Shown here piece by piece: positions 20,380-31,865 of a DNA stretch of 57,154 nt. Position 1 is the stretch's first letter; the number at the start of each line of letters is the position of its first letter. The notes under the pieces were generated by a model. The model searched no databases and was not told where the DNA came from. It worked only from the letters and a program-made list of their open reading frames with translations. A program made the translations under genes and the position numbers. The DNA is from Chara braunii (taxonomy: Eukaryota; Streptophyta; Charophyceae; Charales; Characeae): the NCBI GenBank assembly GCA_003427395.1, contig BFEA01000189.1, positions 1,639,796 through 1,696,949 on the forward strand, read 5' to 3'.

Positions 20380-21490
20380 CTTGGTCAAACTTCAGTCATA
20401 CTGTCGATGTCAACCCCCCTGGCGACCCCTCAATTCGCAGCACCACCCCTCCTTGCAGCTCAACCACTCTCCCTGCACTACACCTGCGCCCCCAGCCAGC
20501 GCCCAACAGCAGCAGCAACAATCAGTCTCCGCAGCAACAACCGTAGCATATGCCTGTGCCAAGCGTGCAGACTGCCGGTCCCGCAGACTGCCCACTTCGC
20601 AGGCTGCCAACCCTGCCGACTGCCACCAACCCAGGTACGGGCCGCGCTCTTCACATGCAAGCAGCCCGGAGATACACCAATTGGCCCAAACCCACAGTCC
20701 GACGATATGGCAATCTGGGACACAGTTTACGGGAGGGAGAACAACAACTCTTGTAAGACACAGGTAAATGTGGCGGACCCGCAGTAGTAAGATGCTGCGC
20801 CCTGAGCCATGCGAACCCCAGCCGCACCGCAATGCCCCACAATACCAAGTAAGGGGTCAATAGCAGCCAGATACAACCCAACGAATCTTTGTATTGACAC
20901 TGTCCACGCTTACTGCCAGCAAGCTTGATCACCATAATGCAAACGAAGCTCTTCCACCCCTTTTGACTAATACACAATACCACAGTCTTAAGCCACTCTG
21001 TTCAGTTACAGCAGACGCTCGGGCCTCTATATGAGTATAGACAAGAAGCAACTACCCGACCGAAGGACGTGTGTACAATGAAATTGAGGTCACTGCTGAT
21101 GTCTGGTGAATATCTCGCGTGTCTCGCGGTCGTTCAATGAGGCACGAAGAATGCAAAGCTCAGCAAGCAACTAGCTCATATGCAAGTGGGAACGTAACAA
21201 AGGCGTTGTGCCATCGACATCAGCCGTTCTGAACGTACTTCAACACTAACTGCCGTCTATGGTGGCACGGTCCACCGCTAGTAGCAGGCCGTACCCCAAA
21301 CACTGCAGCAATCACAACAAGCACCTGCAGTCCATGAGTATCCCATTCACCACGGTACTTCGAGCCTCAATGGCGATGGCCCAAAAAACTCACAGTACCA
21401 CTGCGACAGGCTCCAAGAGATCTCAGTTTATCAATCTGTGCTCAGACCGGTCACTCTTCCAACTCAGAACGACCATGCATCTCCCTTAGT
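20380..21490 (+). pseudogene. Possible glutamine- and proline-rich ORF remnant in the solo LTR
   Basis: The plus strand is rich in CAG, CAA and CCA codons, and frames 20407-20787 and 21259-21489 are open for short distances. The position corresponds to better preserved glutamine-rich frames in the sibling LTRs (40060 and 54025). Frames are broken and alignment is uncertain, so this is only a candidate remnant, antisense to the LTR. Confidence 0.25.
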
Positions 21491-23930
21491 TTGGCTCCGG
21501 AACTCGACCTCCGGCCCCCGAACGTGGCCAGCTTCCCCTACCAGTTGCAAGCCAGGTCTCCCTCAGCTCCCGTTACCTCTCCTTCTCTTANCTCATGGAC
21601 CGTACTAGCTCCCCCGCCCACTGTCCTNGGTCTCCGCAAATAGGCACCCTCCAACCCCCGTCCTTCTCCTTCCCTTTGATGACCCATATCGNTGTCGCCC
21701 ACCTCTAATCGTAANAGCAGGCTCATTCAGACATCATAGAAGGCGAGGGTCGCAACANCAGCCACTATTAGTATGACACCCANGACTGTAGAACAGGTGT
21801 GACCACGGGAAGGAGAGCAAGCTCCGCTTGAGGAGGCCTGTGATCGGGATAAAACCCACGGTCGGTGTAAAGACTCAGATCGACACTGCGCCTTCTACGA
21901 GCAATAGCCCGACCACCAAGGTACGAATCGTAGCGACCGGCGGAAGGTAATCTTCCCGGCAACCATGATCTTCAATGAGAACAGGATGGCGAGCACCGAG
22001 CCCGCAGTTTGCACACACAAAAAGAATAAAAGGGGAAAATGAATCCTCCCCTAGATGACGGTCTGATTCATTCCTTTTTATTATATTTTTCTGTATAGCA
22101 GCGACTACTCCCATGGGCGCAGCTCCTTTCTGTGATATCTCAAGGTCTAGCCACTAACTTTACAAACTAACCTCATAATCTAACTCGCAGATACGAAGAA
22201 CCCCTATTTAGCATCCTCCCTCGCCCGTTTTCGTCCAGAAACGGGTGAGATATGCATTTTTCCATCTCCTTCTTCTTCACTTTCCCTCCATCTCTGCGCA
22301 TACCATTTCTCTACTAACTCCCAAACTACTAAGTTTTAGCTCAAACTAACAGCATCATTTGACTCGCCCGGTCAAAAAAACTAAATCTAGCATTTCAAAT
22401 CGTGAAGAACTGTCAAGAATTGAGTGAGTTATTGCAACTTCACTCCCCCCCCCCTTTTCTACTCTCCGCCATCTTCGTTTCCTGTGAATGCACCTGGCGC
22501 CAAATCCCGTTCGGGTTCATTCGCCTTTTCCCCCTTCCTCATAGCCCTTCCTTCATCGCCTTACCACCTGTTGCTCCGCTGCTGGCACGGTACCCACGCT
22601 ATGCCCGTTTGCTCCGCCACCTTAGCTGCGCTGCGCTGCTGCCTCACTCCGCCCGTCGTCGTTAGCATAGTCCCCGACTGCTACACAACGCTCCGGCCAG
22701 TCTTACTGTCTTATTGATTGCCTGCCTGGTACTACTGCCCGCGGCTTGCTGCTGCTAGCGCAGCGTCTGATGGTCTTAATGGCCCGCTGCTGCCGGGCCA
22801 GCCCCATTACAGGTTGTCCCTGCGTGCTCATTCCGCCCAGGCGGAATGCTCCAACCCCTCAGGCCTCCAATAGTCGGGCTCCCCCATAGGTACGTGGGTT
22901 GCGGTGTCGGCTAAATGCCTCTGCTGCAGGCCCGTAGCATGGCCCCTGGTGTAGCATGGCCCCTGGTACAGATTTTAGAGGTAATAGCAAATATTCCAGT
23001 GAGAACTCTGAGACCCGAACCGGAGGGAAACCCCGTGGGCATACTCACACCCAAACCTCCTACAACGGATCGTGGTAGGCACGGGGCATATTCACACCCG
23101 GAGAGGGTTCCCGCCACTCAGGTTCCTCTCGCCTCGTGGGCTAATCATCTACCGGCTCGAATGTACGTTAATTCCCCTGGCCCATATTCTTAGGACATAC
23201 AAGATAAAAGAATTTTGCCAACACCTTGAACACGCGGGGACCCGTAAGTCAACGAACGGAGGCGCGCGCTCAAATTAAAAGGTACCAACAAAAAAAAAAT
23301 TGATCTTAAAAACTTTCAGTCGCCAAAGACAAAATGAAGGATACCCCCTGCACTGCTCTGACGCCGCCAAATGGCAAAACCAAACGGGGTAGCCCTACGG
23401 CCCTCAACCCCATTGGTTTCCTCCTCGATGCTCCGCTGCCGCTGCGTCGACGCTCGCCGGCCTCGATCCCTGAACCTTCGTACTGTCAATCCAAAGTCAT
23501 AACCTATAGGGCTAAGCCCAAGCCTGGGACTGAGTCCCGCAGAATACCATATAGGCAGTGTGGCGCGACGCTTTGGGCCAACAAAACGGCTGCGCGGCTC
23601 CCATTTGCCCGCGCCGGCTTGCTTATATAAGTACCAATCAAAAGAAAATATTCTTAATTCCTGCTTAATCAAAAATAAATAAATAATAAATAATATCACC
23701 AAGCAAAACGACCAAGGTCCGGGCCGGCTCTACGATCAACAACAGAAAAGAATCACGCGCGCCTTAAACCTGCGCGCCCACGCACTCGCTATTGTGGTGA
23801 ACCACCCAATCATCGCAATTACAGACGTAGCCGCGCTTAGCGCGGTATACTTAAATTATAAACCAAAACCGTTTTTCTGTTACTTGCAAAAACCAGGGCG
23901 GATACCCTTGTAAGGGTATTCGCACCGACA
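21490..23930. other. Solo LTR inner part, no gene
   Basis: Contains a GC-rich segment with single unresolved bases near 21590-21790, a C11 run near 22447, and blocks matching 44640-44990 and 45720-46552, including the shared word GGGCGGATACCCTTGTAAGG near the end. No credible coding sequence is seen; translations in both strands lack conservation between copies. Confidence 0.55.
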
Positions 23931-23947
23931 ACGTACTCGGGGCCTGC

Positions 23948-24664
23948 TCAGAGCTCACGGTGTAGCCAATCCCAAACGCACGGAGACTGGGGCCACTCGT
24001 CGTCTATCGAACGGAACAGCTCTATAAGCTGAACCCTCTCGTCACCCCAACGAGGCCCACCGGTCACGAGCGAATAATAGATGTGGTCGAGGTCGTCAGG
24101 CCTTCTCGCAATGATCTTGAGATCATGATAGGCTAGGTATGTCTCGACCACTCCACCAATACCTCCAAAGACGCTCTCTACTACGAACGTCGGAACTATC
24201 ACTCGCAGACGCCTAACGCTGTACGGGAAAAACCCGTCCCGTGCTACCACCAGCTCGTCCATGATATCAAGAGGAGGGCGTCCGTGAAATAGGGTCAACG
24301 GGTCGCTCAAGTCCTCCTCTTGGAAGGCAGCTACCTCGTCCCTCAGGTAGCGTAACGCCCTGCTAACAGCGCCGCTTGTCCCTGTCGTCGCGAGGCCCAC
24401 CACGGCCTCCCTGACCGCGCCCGGTCCTAAGTACAAGTAGGCTCTCACTACGCCCACTCCTTGCCCAGGCCGGTGCTCCCTGTGCGTCCAAAGCCACACG
24501 TCCTCGGACAAGATTATGGACCTCCACGCAAACTTGTCGTCAACGTATCGAATGCTGCGTGCGGGGATCGTGAGCTCCACCAGATCCCCTTCTATGAGTT
24601 CAGGGGGCTCCAAGTCCCAGTCGATGGTGGCCTCATAGACCTCTACTTGCGCTAGCCGCCACAT
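23948..24664 (-). pseudogene. Accessory ORF remnant, large-type unit 3, N-terminal part
   Basis: A 238-codon frame of unknown function. It contains VWLWT, a central helical region, the diagnostic block FPYSVRRLRVIVPTFV, then a GG-VVETYLA segment and ERVQLIELFRSI. These match large-type unit 2 (FPY-x3-RLRVTLPCFV, then LQLIEFLRTI) and more weakly unit 1. It stops at TGA 23948-23950, 14 bases before the solo LTR. Beyond the insertion the same frame continues with the family's C terminus. As the first ORF after the primer-binding site it sits where Ogre-type elements carry ORF1. No membrane segment or signal peptide is obvious. Confidence 0.65.
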
Positions 24665-26600
24665 CCAACTAGCGACTAGAGAGAACGCAGCAAGAGGGAT
24701 GAGTAGAGAAAGTGAAAGATAGTAGAATTGTCGATTCTAAGGAAATTTCGGCGGCGCTTCGCCTCCCTTCGTTGGGAGCCCCGATATCACGTTGTCGATT
24801 TATCTCCTAACTATCCAAAGGTCCCCTGTGGTGCTACAGGGCGGAGTCCCGGCTCTAAACAAGGCAACGGGCCCTATAGTCAAGTTCCCTCGAATAAAAG
24901 GCGTGTGCTCTGTTCGAGGGAATGTTGCCTCCGACTGCTCCGGTCACCCCTCAGGAGTACAAATGTTACCTTCTATCTAAGTACCAAAATTAGAAGGCCG
25001 CAACCTTCTTTCCTCCATTTTTCTAAGCCATTTTAATATTTTTAGGAAATTTTAGTGAATTTATATTAATAAAAATTACTTTTATCTTCTAGAAACCCAC
25101 TTGCCCTCGACCACTGCCTAGAGGCATGCGAAGCTTCCCCTAGAGAGTAGTGCGTCAAGTGCGTTTCTCTTTCCGCCAATCGCTAATTATTTTTTTTTTT
25201 AATTTTTATTGTATGAATTCTAAATAAATAAGTATTAATTAGGGTTAATTTCCTTCCCTGGTCCCAACCCTTTAGAGGGGAAAGGGATCAGCCCTATACT
25301 TTTTCTACCCCAATTCGCTCCTCCTTTTCCTTCCTAGGAAATTTTCTGTATTTAATTATATTTAATTTATAAAAATTACGCTTACGTAAGATACACCCTC
25401 TTTCTTATTTTACAACATGTCCCTTGTATATGTCTTTAGGCAAAACTGCTTGACCACAAGGGTCCCCGAAAAATTCGGCAGCACTTCGCCTCCCCCCGGT
25501 GGGGATGGGGTGTGGCCGAAGGCCTCAAAATAGCCGCTGAAGGAGTATAGCAAAAAGAAAAAAAATATCAAAAGAAAATATTAAATTTTAACCAATTTTT
25601 GAGTATTTTCTCTAATTATTTCCTAATTAATTCGAAATATTTTACAAATTTTCTAGAAAATTGGGCAGTATTTCCCCTCCCCCCCGTGGGGATGGGGTTC
25701 CGGGCTTCCGCCCCTAGCTCAACAACCCAAAAGGAAAGACTTCAGAATTGAAAAATAAAATAAAATAAAATTTAATTAATCATTTTTCGTTATTTTTAAT
25801 ATTTTCTTTAATTAATTTTTTCAAAAAGGAAAAATCCGAAGAATTAAGAAGGCAAAATATTCTCTGTATATTATCCTACCTCTTCGAGGTTGTTATCCGC
25901 CCCAAAATCCAGAATAAGACTTCCCCTAATTAGGGTTGCCCCTAATTAGGGTTTTTCTATTAGGGTTTTGGGGGCTTCGCGCGCAACCGCACGCTCTCTT
26001 CCAAAACTCGTTCACTCCCAAAATTTTCCCGTCAACTTCACTCAAAATTTGCAAAAACTTCGACGGAACAATTTTTCTTAATCCCTTTTATGAAATTTTA
26101 CACGAAATTTTTAAAGAAATTAAATATTTAATTCTTGTTTTACTTTTTTTTTCTTTGTTGTTACTTACCGTTCTTGTCTCTAACCACCTCCGTTTGCCCC
26201 GTCCAAGGTATCAAAACGACGGGAAAAATAAACTGAGCAGGTTTGGTACAAGGAGTTATCTCAAGCAAATGTACCAATTTCCCGCAAAAATTAAAAAAAA
26301 AACTGGAAATTCCAAATTAATAATTTGATTATCGAAGAAAATTCGTTATCTCGAAATCTGACCGTTAGATTTCAGCAAGAAACGTCTCATAACGTTTTTC
26401 CCTTGTCAAGACGTCGAAATTTGTCCTCCTCGGTCTTTGCGAGAAAATGCGCGGATTGCGAGATATTTAAAAAAGACTGATTCAAAAAAATATCAAAAAC
26501 AGAACTAATCAAGAAAACGAACTAATTAGTGCATGGACTAATCAACCCGCGCACCCCCGTTAATTGGGGAAGGCCGCGGCCTTAGGGGTGCTGCTCCCCA
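24665..26600 (-). other. Long 5' leader of the giant Ty3/gypsy element
   Basis: About 1.9 kb of AT-rich sequence between the primer-binding site and the first accessory ORF, without a credible gene. It has three AAATT-CGGCAGC-like boxes (24744, 25478, 25662), each followed by a small GC hairpin such as CTCCC-TTCGTT-GGGAG. Near 25925-25970 two CCCTAATTAGGG palindromes and an ATTAGGGTTTT occur; on the sense strand these read AAACCCTAA, the plant telo-box. It may carry the packaging and translation-control region. Confidence 0.55.
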
Positions 26601-26618
26601 TCCCCGGCAACGGCGCCA
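26601..26618 (-). other. Primer-binding site, tRNA-Asp type
   Basis: On the minus strand the 18 bases TGGCGCCGTTGCCGGGGA match a plant-type tRNA-Asp 3' end in complement, the primer known for several plant Ty3/gypsy lineages. It starts four bases inside the 5' LTR boundary, the expected position. The tRNA would prime minus-strand cDNA synthesis. The same site recurs at 49846-49863 beside the second LTR family. Confidence 0.9.
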
Positions 26619-26622
26619 AAGT

Positions 26623-29600
26623 TGTGAGGAAACCCGGGGAGGGGCACCTGCTGTTCGCTGAAGCCAAGGGCTACGGCGCTTGTCACTCACCGCACCCGCT
26701 TCCGAGGTCCTCAGCGACCAGCAGGGGAGCAGGGATGGAGGTGTCCGGTCACAGACCCTGCTTCAACAAGTTCAAACAGCGGTAAGTTTCAACAGTCAAC
26801 TGATAATTCAGCAAGTCCACACAACAATGGTTTTTAACAGATAACTGGTAGTTGCGCAAGTTCACACAGCCATGGTTTTTAACAGTCAACTGATAATTCG
26901 AGAAGTCCACACAGCGGTGGGTTTAGCGGTCAATCTCGGATGAGCTAGAGAAACTCCATTCTCGCTTTTCTTCTCTCTCACTCAGTTAGGCTCGAACGCA
27001 GTTGGGCACAAAAGCAAAGAAGAATAAGATAAAATATAATGGCTACATTAAAACGAAGAAGATCTGATTGTGATCTCACGAGAAAGTAAGTCAATGCCCT
27101 TTCGCCCTGAATTCGGATTGCAAGCAGACGCACTGTCACTTGGCTGCATAACAGGCTACTTTCTCTCACACACGCGAAGCCTTTCACCGAGCTCACCGCT
27201 TGTCGATCCCTAGATACTCATTCCCTCGCCCGCTCCCTTTTCGGTGCACACTTTTTTCCTTTTGACAGTTGTCCGATGATCTCAAACACTAGAGAATACT
27301 TCCTCTTTTCGCTGAATGGGGGGGGTCGTTACTTTATTTCGTACACGCAAACAGATAAGACAGGTCAGTCAGATATCGTTCTGAATTCTGCGGCAGCAAA
27401 ATGAAATCTTGGAAAACTGACCTCCGACCCGATCACCAAGAAAACGAGTGTTCAACTTGGAAGCCCTGTTCAACAGTCGCAGTTACGTAGCTTAATATGC
27501 ATTCCGTCCCTTAACGTTACAGGTGCGCCTTCTTTGCGAGCAGCGAATAGAAACAGTCCTTAGCACAATTGATCNCTTTCTCTCTANCACACCCTCTACC
27601 CTGGAACCCTCGTGCTGCCTCTCTCAGTCCTAGACTCAGACGAAAGGACACCGCGGAAGGCAGCATGAGAACGATAATGTTGTCAATAAACTAAAGATAA
27701 CTCCATTATTATCCTAAACTCTCGGGTTCTCTCCCAATCGTGTAGCACGAGACCCAGGCCTTTTCTCCCCCGCACCCTTGGTTTCTCGCTTACCTGAAAA
27801 TTCTCGACCCGTCGACTTCTGACCTGAAGAGGGCTGATTCTTGCTGGCACTGTTCCGATTCATGTCTCGACATNTTCCCGGGCCCTNGGCGTCTCGCGTC
27901 ANGGCCTCTATCACGATTCATCGGACTGGGAAGGACGCTGGCGGCAATGCCTGCCTTCCCTTCTCGCCAATCCAAACTCNATCATCGGTGTTGCCCGTTG
28001 CTCATCACCAATCCGTACTNGATCATCGGTACCGCTCTTCCNCGCTTTCCAGCTTTCNGNAGTTTCTCCCTCGCCTTCATCTGCCTATCCTCCCGCACAN
28101 ACCATTGCACTCGCTCTCANGGCTGNCTNAGGTGACCTCCCGCAATCNGGGTCGCACCTGGTACAAGTTGCTAAAAGTGCACTATCNNAATCTCGCNTGT
28201 GGTCTGCGCNCGCTTCTCACTTCACCATCACCCTNGAACTGNACATGCATGGCCANGCCGCAGGCAGTCTCCAGCGCCCATAAGTGGGCAATGCACGCCC
28301 GACACTCCTCTCCCCCGGTTTCACTGNGCCTTGTCTACCGAGCTGATTCCNTGTGCAACCGTCGCCCNCTNNAACCCATGCTTGNGNNCNNGCACACCTT
28401 GCACCTCCCCCGATGNATTTCTCTCTCAGAGGTCATGACTGAGGCGCTTACCNCACGGCGAGTACTAGTGNGTCGTACGGTTCCCCNNNATGCAGTCACC
28501 TGACTCTGGAGAGNGAAGTGGGCGACTATGCTGTCGCTCGNCCTGTACTCAGCTAGTCCCCTGTGGCGCCACTANCTCTCCGCCCGTCCCGACTGTAACC
28601 GCNTCNGCCCCTGGCATCCNCTGACTCGCACATCTCCAATGCCGTGGGCCGNGTACACCCTGCTCGCTTCGAGCCGTGGTCGTAACCGCCTCGCGNCNTC
28701 TCTCACNGGCTCACTCCTGCTCNAGTCAGCNAGACGNTGGGTACACCTGGCNTGCCCTCCCTACAATGCCTGGTCCTTCCCCTATATTCTCCTCCGTCCA
28801 GCTCTCGGCCTTGTATTCACGCAGGGCGCTCAGAGAGGGCCACANTCCTTCGAACATTCTGAATGCACTGGGACCATCNCCAGCGCCAAATACATTTTGN
28901 ATGTTATGTAGAGGAGNAAGGCCCATTTGTTTAGGACCTATGNTCTGAGATACATCACCAGATTGTCTNGTCACTNTGAATGGATGTCGTGGGGCCTCGG
29001 TCCACTACTCAATGTTCAACAGGTATCGAGCCTGGCACATNNAACAGATACATTCAGACTGTGATCATTGTTCCAAAATCNCTCGGGGCTGGCCCCCGGT
29101 CNATTGCAACGCCAGGCACCCCCGACCGCGCCCGCCTGATGCCCATTCCTAGTTCAGTAGACTGGCGTAGTGGTCTCGAAGCTGAAAAAAAGCACCATAG
29201 TGGCACCAATCCTGGAATAAATGGCGGCAGTGACGGTGCCGAGCCTGGGTTAAATACCCGTGATAACGCCGAACCTGGAATAAACTGCCGCCAAGGTCTC
29301 GAATCTGAAATGAACTACCGCAGTCGTCCCAGTCCTGAAAATAAATCACCGCAGGGGTTTCGAACCTGAAATAAATCGCCACAGTGGTCCCGGACCTGAA
29401 AATAAATCACCGCANAGGTCCCGGACCTGAAATAAATCGTCGTGAGGGCGTCGAACCNGAAACGAAANACCNCGATGCCACCGAACCTGACCAAACCCGA
29501 AATCCAGTACCGGGCTGCTGTGCCACGCGGATGCCGAACCCATACAACCATGCCATGATAATTCCGTACCTGTCCCGAACCTGATATAGAATGCCGCAAC

Positions 29601-30718
29601 GTTTCCGGACCTGAAAACAAACTGCCACCAAGGTTCCAAACCTGGAATAATTGTGGTAGTAGCCACGGTCCTGATAATAAATCACCGCAGTTGTCCCAAA
29701 CCTGAAGATAAGTCACCGTAGTGAAACAGCTGTCACTGGGCCCATACCGTACCTCTTGCACGTGAGACACCGTATGACGTAGCCACTCCGTAACAACCCT
29801 CGTATCCGTAGCGAACAAAACACCATAGTCGACCCAAGGTAGCACCACCCCATGTTGTCCATGCGACTCCCGCTCTCAGAACATCCCAACTGCGGTAATG
29901 TTAGTAATCAAGCAAATCAAGGAAAGCGACTCAGGGAACCTCGGCCATCGACAGTAATGAAAACTGTTAAAATCCGGGGAGAATGTTCAATCCGGGGTCA
30001 GGGCTGGTGGCGGGTAATCGAGGCGAAATTATTCCAATCTCCCAATAATCATGGGTTTCCGTCCCTTTCATCATTTTTCATCATTCTTTCCTTTCCTTAA
30101 TTCTATTGTCGGAAATAGTAAATTAACCGTAATATCCCCAAAATCAATTTTCGAGAAAGTTTAAATAAATGATCAAATTCTTTATGTTTCTTTTCTCTTT
30201 AACCATTTTTAATCTTTTCTAGGTTTTTAATTTCATTGCTGGGAACATAAAATATCAAGGGCAGTCCCCCTAGAATTAAATGCCGTGATAAATAAAGAAA
30301 TTAAGGGATATTATGTTTTTCTCTTTCCCCCTACTGGTCTTAATCTCTTTCCCCCATCTTTAATTACGGTGCTAAAACAGACAAAAATTTGAGGTCTCAT
30401 TTCGGCCCTGGTCCTACGCTGCAAAAACGTTGCGGCGAGGTCAGTCGTGCGGTGCCTCCCCGCGACAGGCCAATCTGAGTCTAACCCTCTGAACGGCCGG
30501 AAAAGATGGTCCCTAGATGTGCCGAGCGCAGCCTTCCATCTTGCCATCTTCGAGGGTTACTCGTAAGGTTCAGTGTGCCCAGAATCAGGCGTACCCTGAG
30601 TTCCCCTAATTTCTGCTGCCCGGTCAAACCAGAGTACTGTCAAAACAGAAACTTGCCCTTGAGCCTAAGTCCCAAAACCGCAGATTTCAGGCGGCGCACT
30701 GCTTGTGGCCGCCTGACA
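26623..30718 (-). repeat. 5' LTR of the giant Ty3/gypsy element
   Basis: It pairs with 1273-5343 and is about 25 bases longer, mainly from small insertions. It starts TGTGAGG four bases from the primer-binding site and ends GCCTGACA. Some bases unresolved in the other copy (3789-3893) are resolved here, while Ns between 27575 and about 29100 sit at equivalent positions in both. It should contain the promoter and transcript start on the minus strand, but no convincing TATA box could be assigned. Confidence 0.88.
29185..29720 (-). repeat. Degenerate minisatellite inside the 5' LTR
   Basis: Same array of imperfect ~33-base units as at 3835-4360, with small differences from the sister near the right end. 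Some Ns are resolved here, so unit boundaries are easier to read. Confidence 0.7.
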
Positions 30719-31865
30719 CCGGTACTGGTCTCTGTGAAACAGCGCTGCTGGACCTCCGTCCAGCAGACAGAATATAAAGGAGGCCGTTGTTTTCACTCAT
30801 GAAAAAAAATACAAATAAAAGATGCTGACATGGAATAGATTGCTCCCAGCCTCTCACAGTGACTTACAGCAGAAAGATGCAGAGATTCATCTTCATTTTT
30901 CTTATTATTATTATTTTTTGTTGAACTTCGGTTAGGGCACCGCTTAGGGAGGTGATAAGACCATCCCCCCTAAGGGCCTCATTAGGCACTTCTTAGAGCG
31001 TCCTTGGGCCCAAAGACAAATCCTTGGAAAAATTTACGGTTTTTGGTGTTTTGGTTACACCGTGTCCTCAGAGCGTTGTCTTATAGTTGGACCCCACGGG
31101 AAAAACGATGGAAAAGACGTCTGACCATAAAAAGCGGCCGAACGATTTTGGAAGGGTTGGAAACTGTTTTGCCGGGACCCCATAGCGGACTACGTTTTGC
31201 GGCAAAGTGAGCAAGTGATATTCCGTAATAGGAAAGGTGCCCGTCCAGCATCCCGAAAAGGAAAGTGGCCGAATGTCCGAAAGGGGTGGGGTGGACTCGA
31301 GCAATGACCATGCCACCTCATGTGGGTGATGCAGGGCATCATGTGCAAGAGGCAGTGCGACCTCCCGGTGCTCACTTCTCCAGGATCGGGGTAGGCCAAA
31401 GGACTGGACACTTGCTGGTTCAAACGGTGGGCGTGACCTTGGAAAGGACCCCGCGCACTCCCTCCCTCACTCTCAACTTTCGGCACAAAATCACGGCGAG
31501 ATGTCCTCCAAAGCTACTTTTCCACGCCGCGGACGATGTGAAAACGGTCGTACGTGTTCTTCCACGCCATAAATTGTGTGTCAGATTGCGGGTTGTGGGG
31601 TTCTGGAAACCAGTGTTTGGAAGACATTTTGCTTTTGCCAGAAGGTCCTCCGCTGCCTCTGGGGTCCTGGAAACAGTTTCGCGGAAACGTTCTTCCTTTC
31701 CGCATTGCTGTGGGGTCCAACTCCTAGAGATACGTCCTCGGAGCTTTTTGGGGGGAGGGGGGGGGAAAGAGGATGTGTTGTATTCGAGGGATTCTCAACC
31801 GGATTTTAAACTGAAATCCTGACTGCGCCCAGAAAAGGGAAAACTAGGGCGCTGTCATGGTTTTA
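30719..31865. other. Right flank with hairpin and fold-back repeats
   Basis: No gene is recognised. Immediately after the LTR a perfect 9-bp hairpin occurs (30745-30766: CTGCTGGAC, CTCC loop, GTCCAGCAG), followed by AATATAAAGG. At 30974 a GGGCCTCATTAGGCAC terminus preceded by TAA resembles the end of the Harbinger-like element at 31866, but its partner end is missing. Segments 31065-31105 and 31700-31745 are inverted copies (GTTGGACCCCAC in both), with further inverted matches inside, giving a fold-back of about 680 bases. Confidence 0.5.

Larger units (their letters stand above)
16281..23930 (-). mobile_element. Solo LTR of a second, giant-LTR family
   Basis: The block begins TGTCGGGCGC and ends CGCACCGACA, so TGTCGG and CCGACA are terminal inverted repeats, and it is flanked on both sides by ACGT (16277-16280 and 23931-23934). 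Segments along its length match the LTRs at 35022-46552 and 49866-57154. No internal domain or second LTR is present, so it is a solo LTR left by recombination. At 7.65 kb, including a gap, it is extraordinarily long for an LTR. It interrupts an ORF of the host element, so it is younger than that element. Orientation is assigned from the primer site beside the 49866 copy. Confidence 0.8.
1273..30718 (-). mobile_element. Giant Ty3/gypsy LTR retrotransposon, decayed, with nested solo LTR
   Basis: Read on the minus strand the order is 5' LTR, tRNA-Asp primer-binding site, long leader, several unfamiliar ORF remnants, gag, protease, reverse transcriptase, RNase H, integrase and 3' LTR. RT before integrase defines the Ty3/gypsy order. 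The LTR pair begins TGT and ends ACA in either orientation. Length is 29.4 kb, of which 7.65 kb plus a 4-bp duplication is a later insertion, leaving about 21.8 kb. No clear target duplication is visible: the left flank ends ACCGA and the right flank begins CCGGT after a shared A. Coding frames carry many stops and at least one frameshift, so this copy cannot be autonomous. Extra coding sequence between primer site and gag and multi-kilobase LTRs resemble the Ogre/Tat plan, though lineage placement needs a tree. Confidence 0.85.

Noticed and set aside
1268-30723. ACCGA/ACCGG as target-site duplication of the giant element
   Set aside because: It matches only four of five bases and needs the last LTR base to be shared, so it is not reliable.
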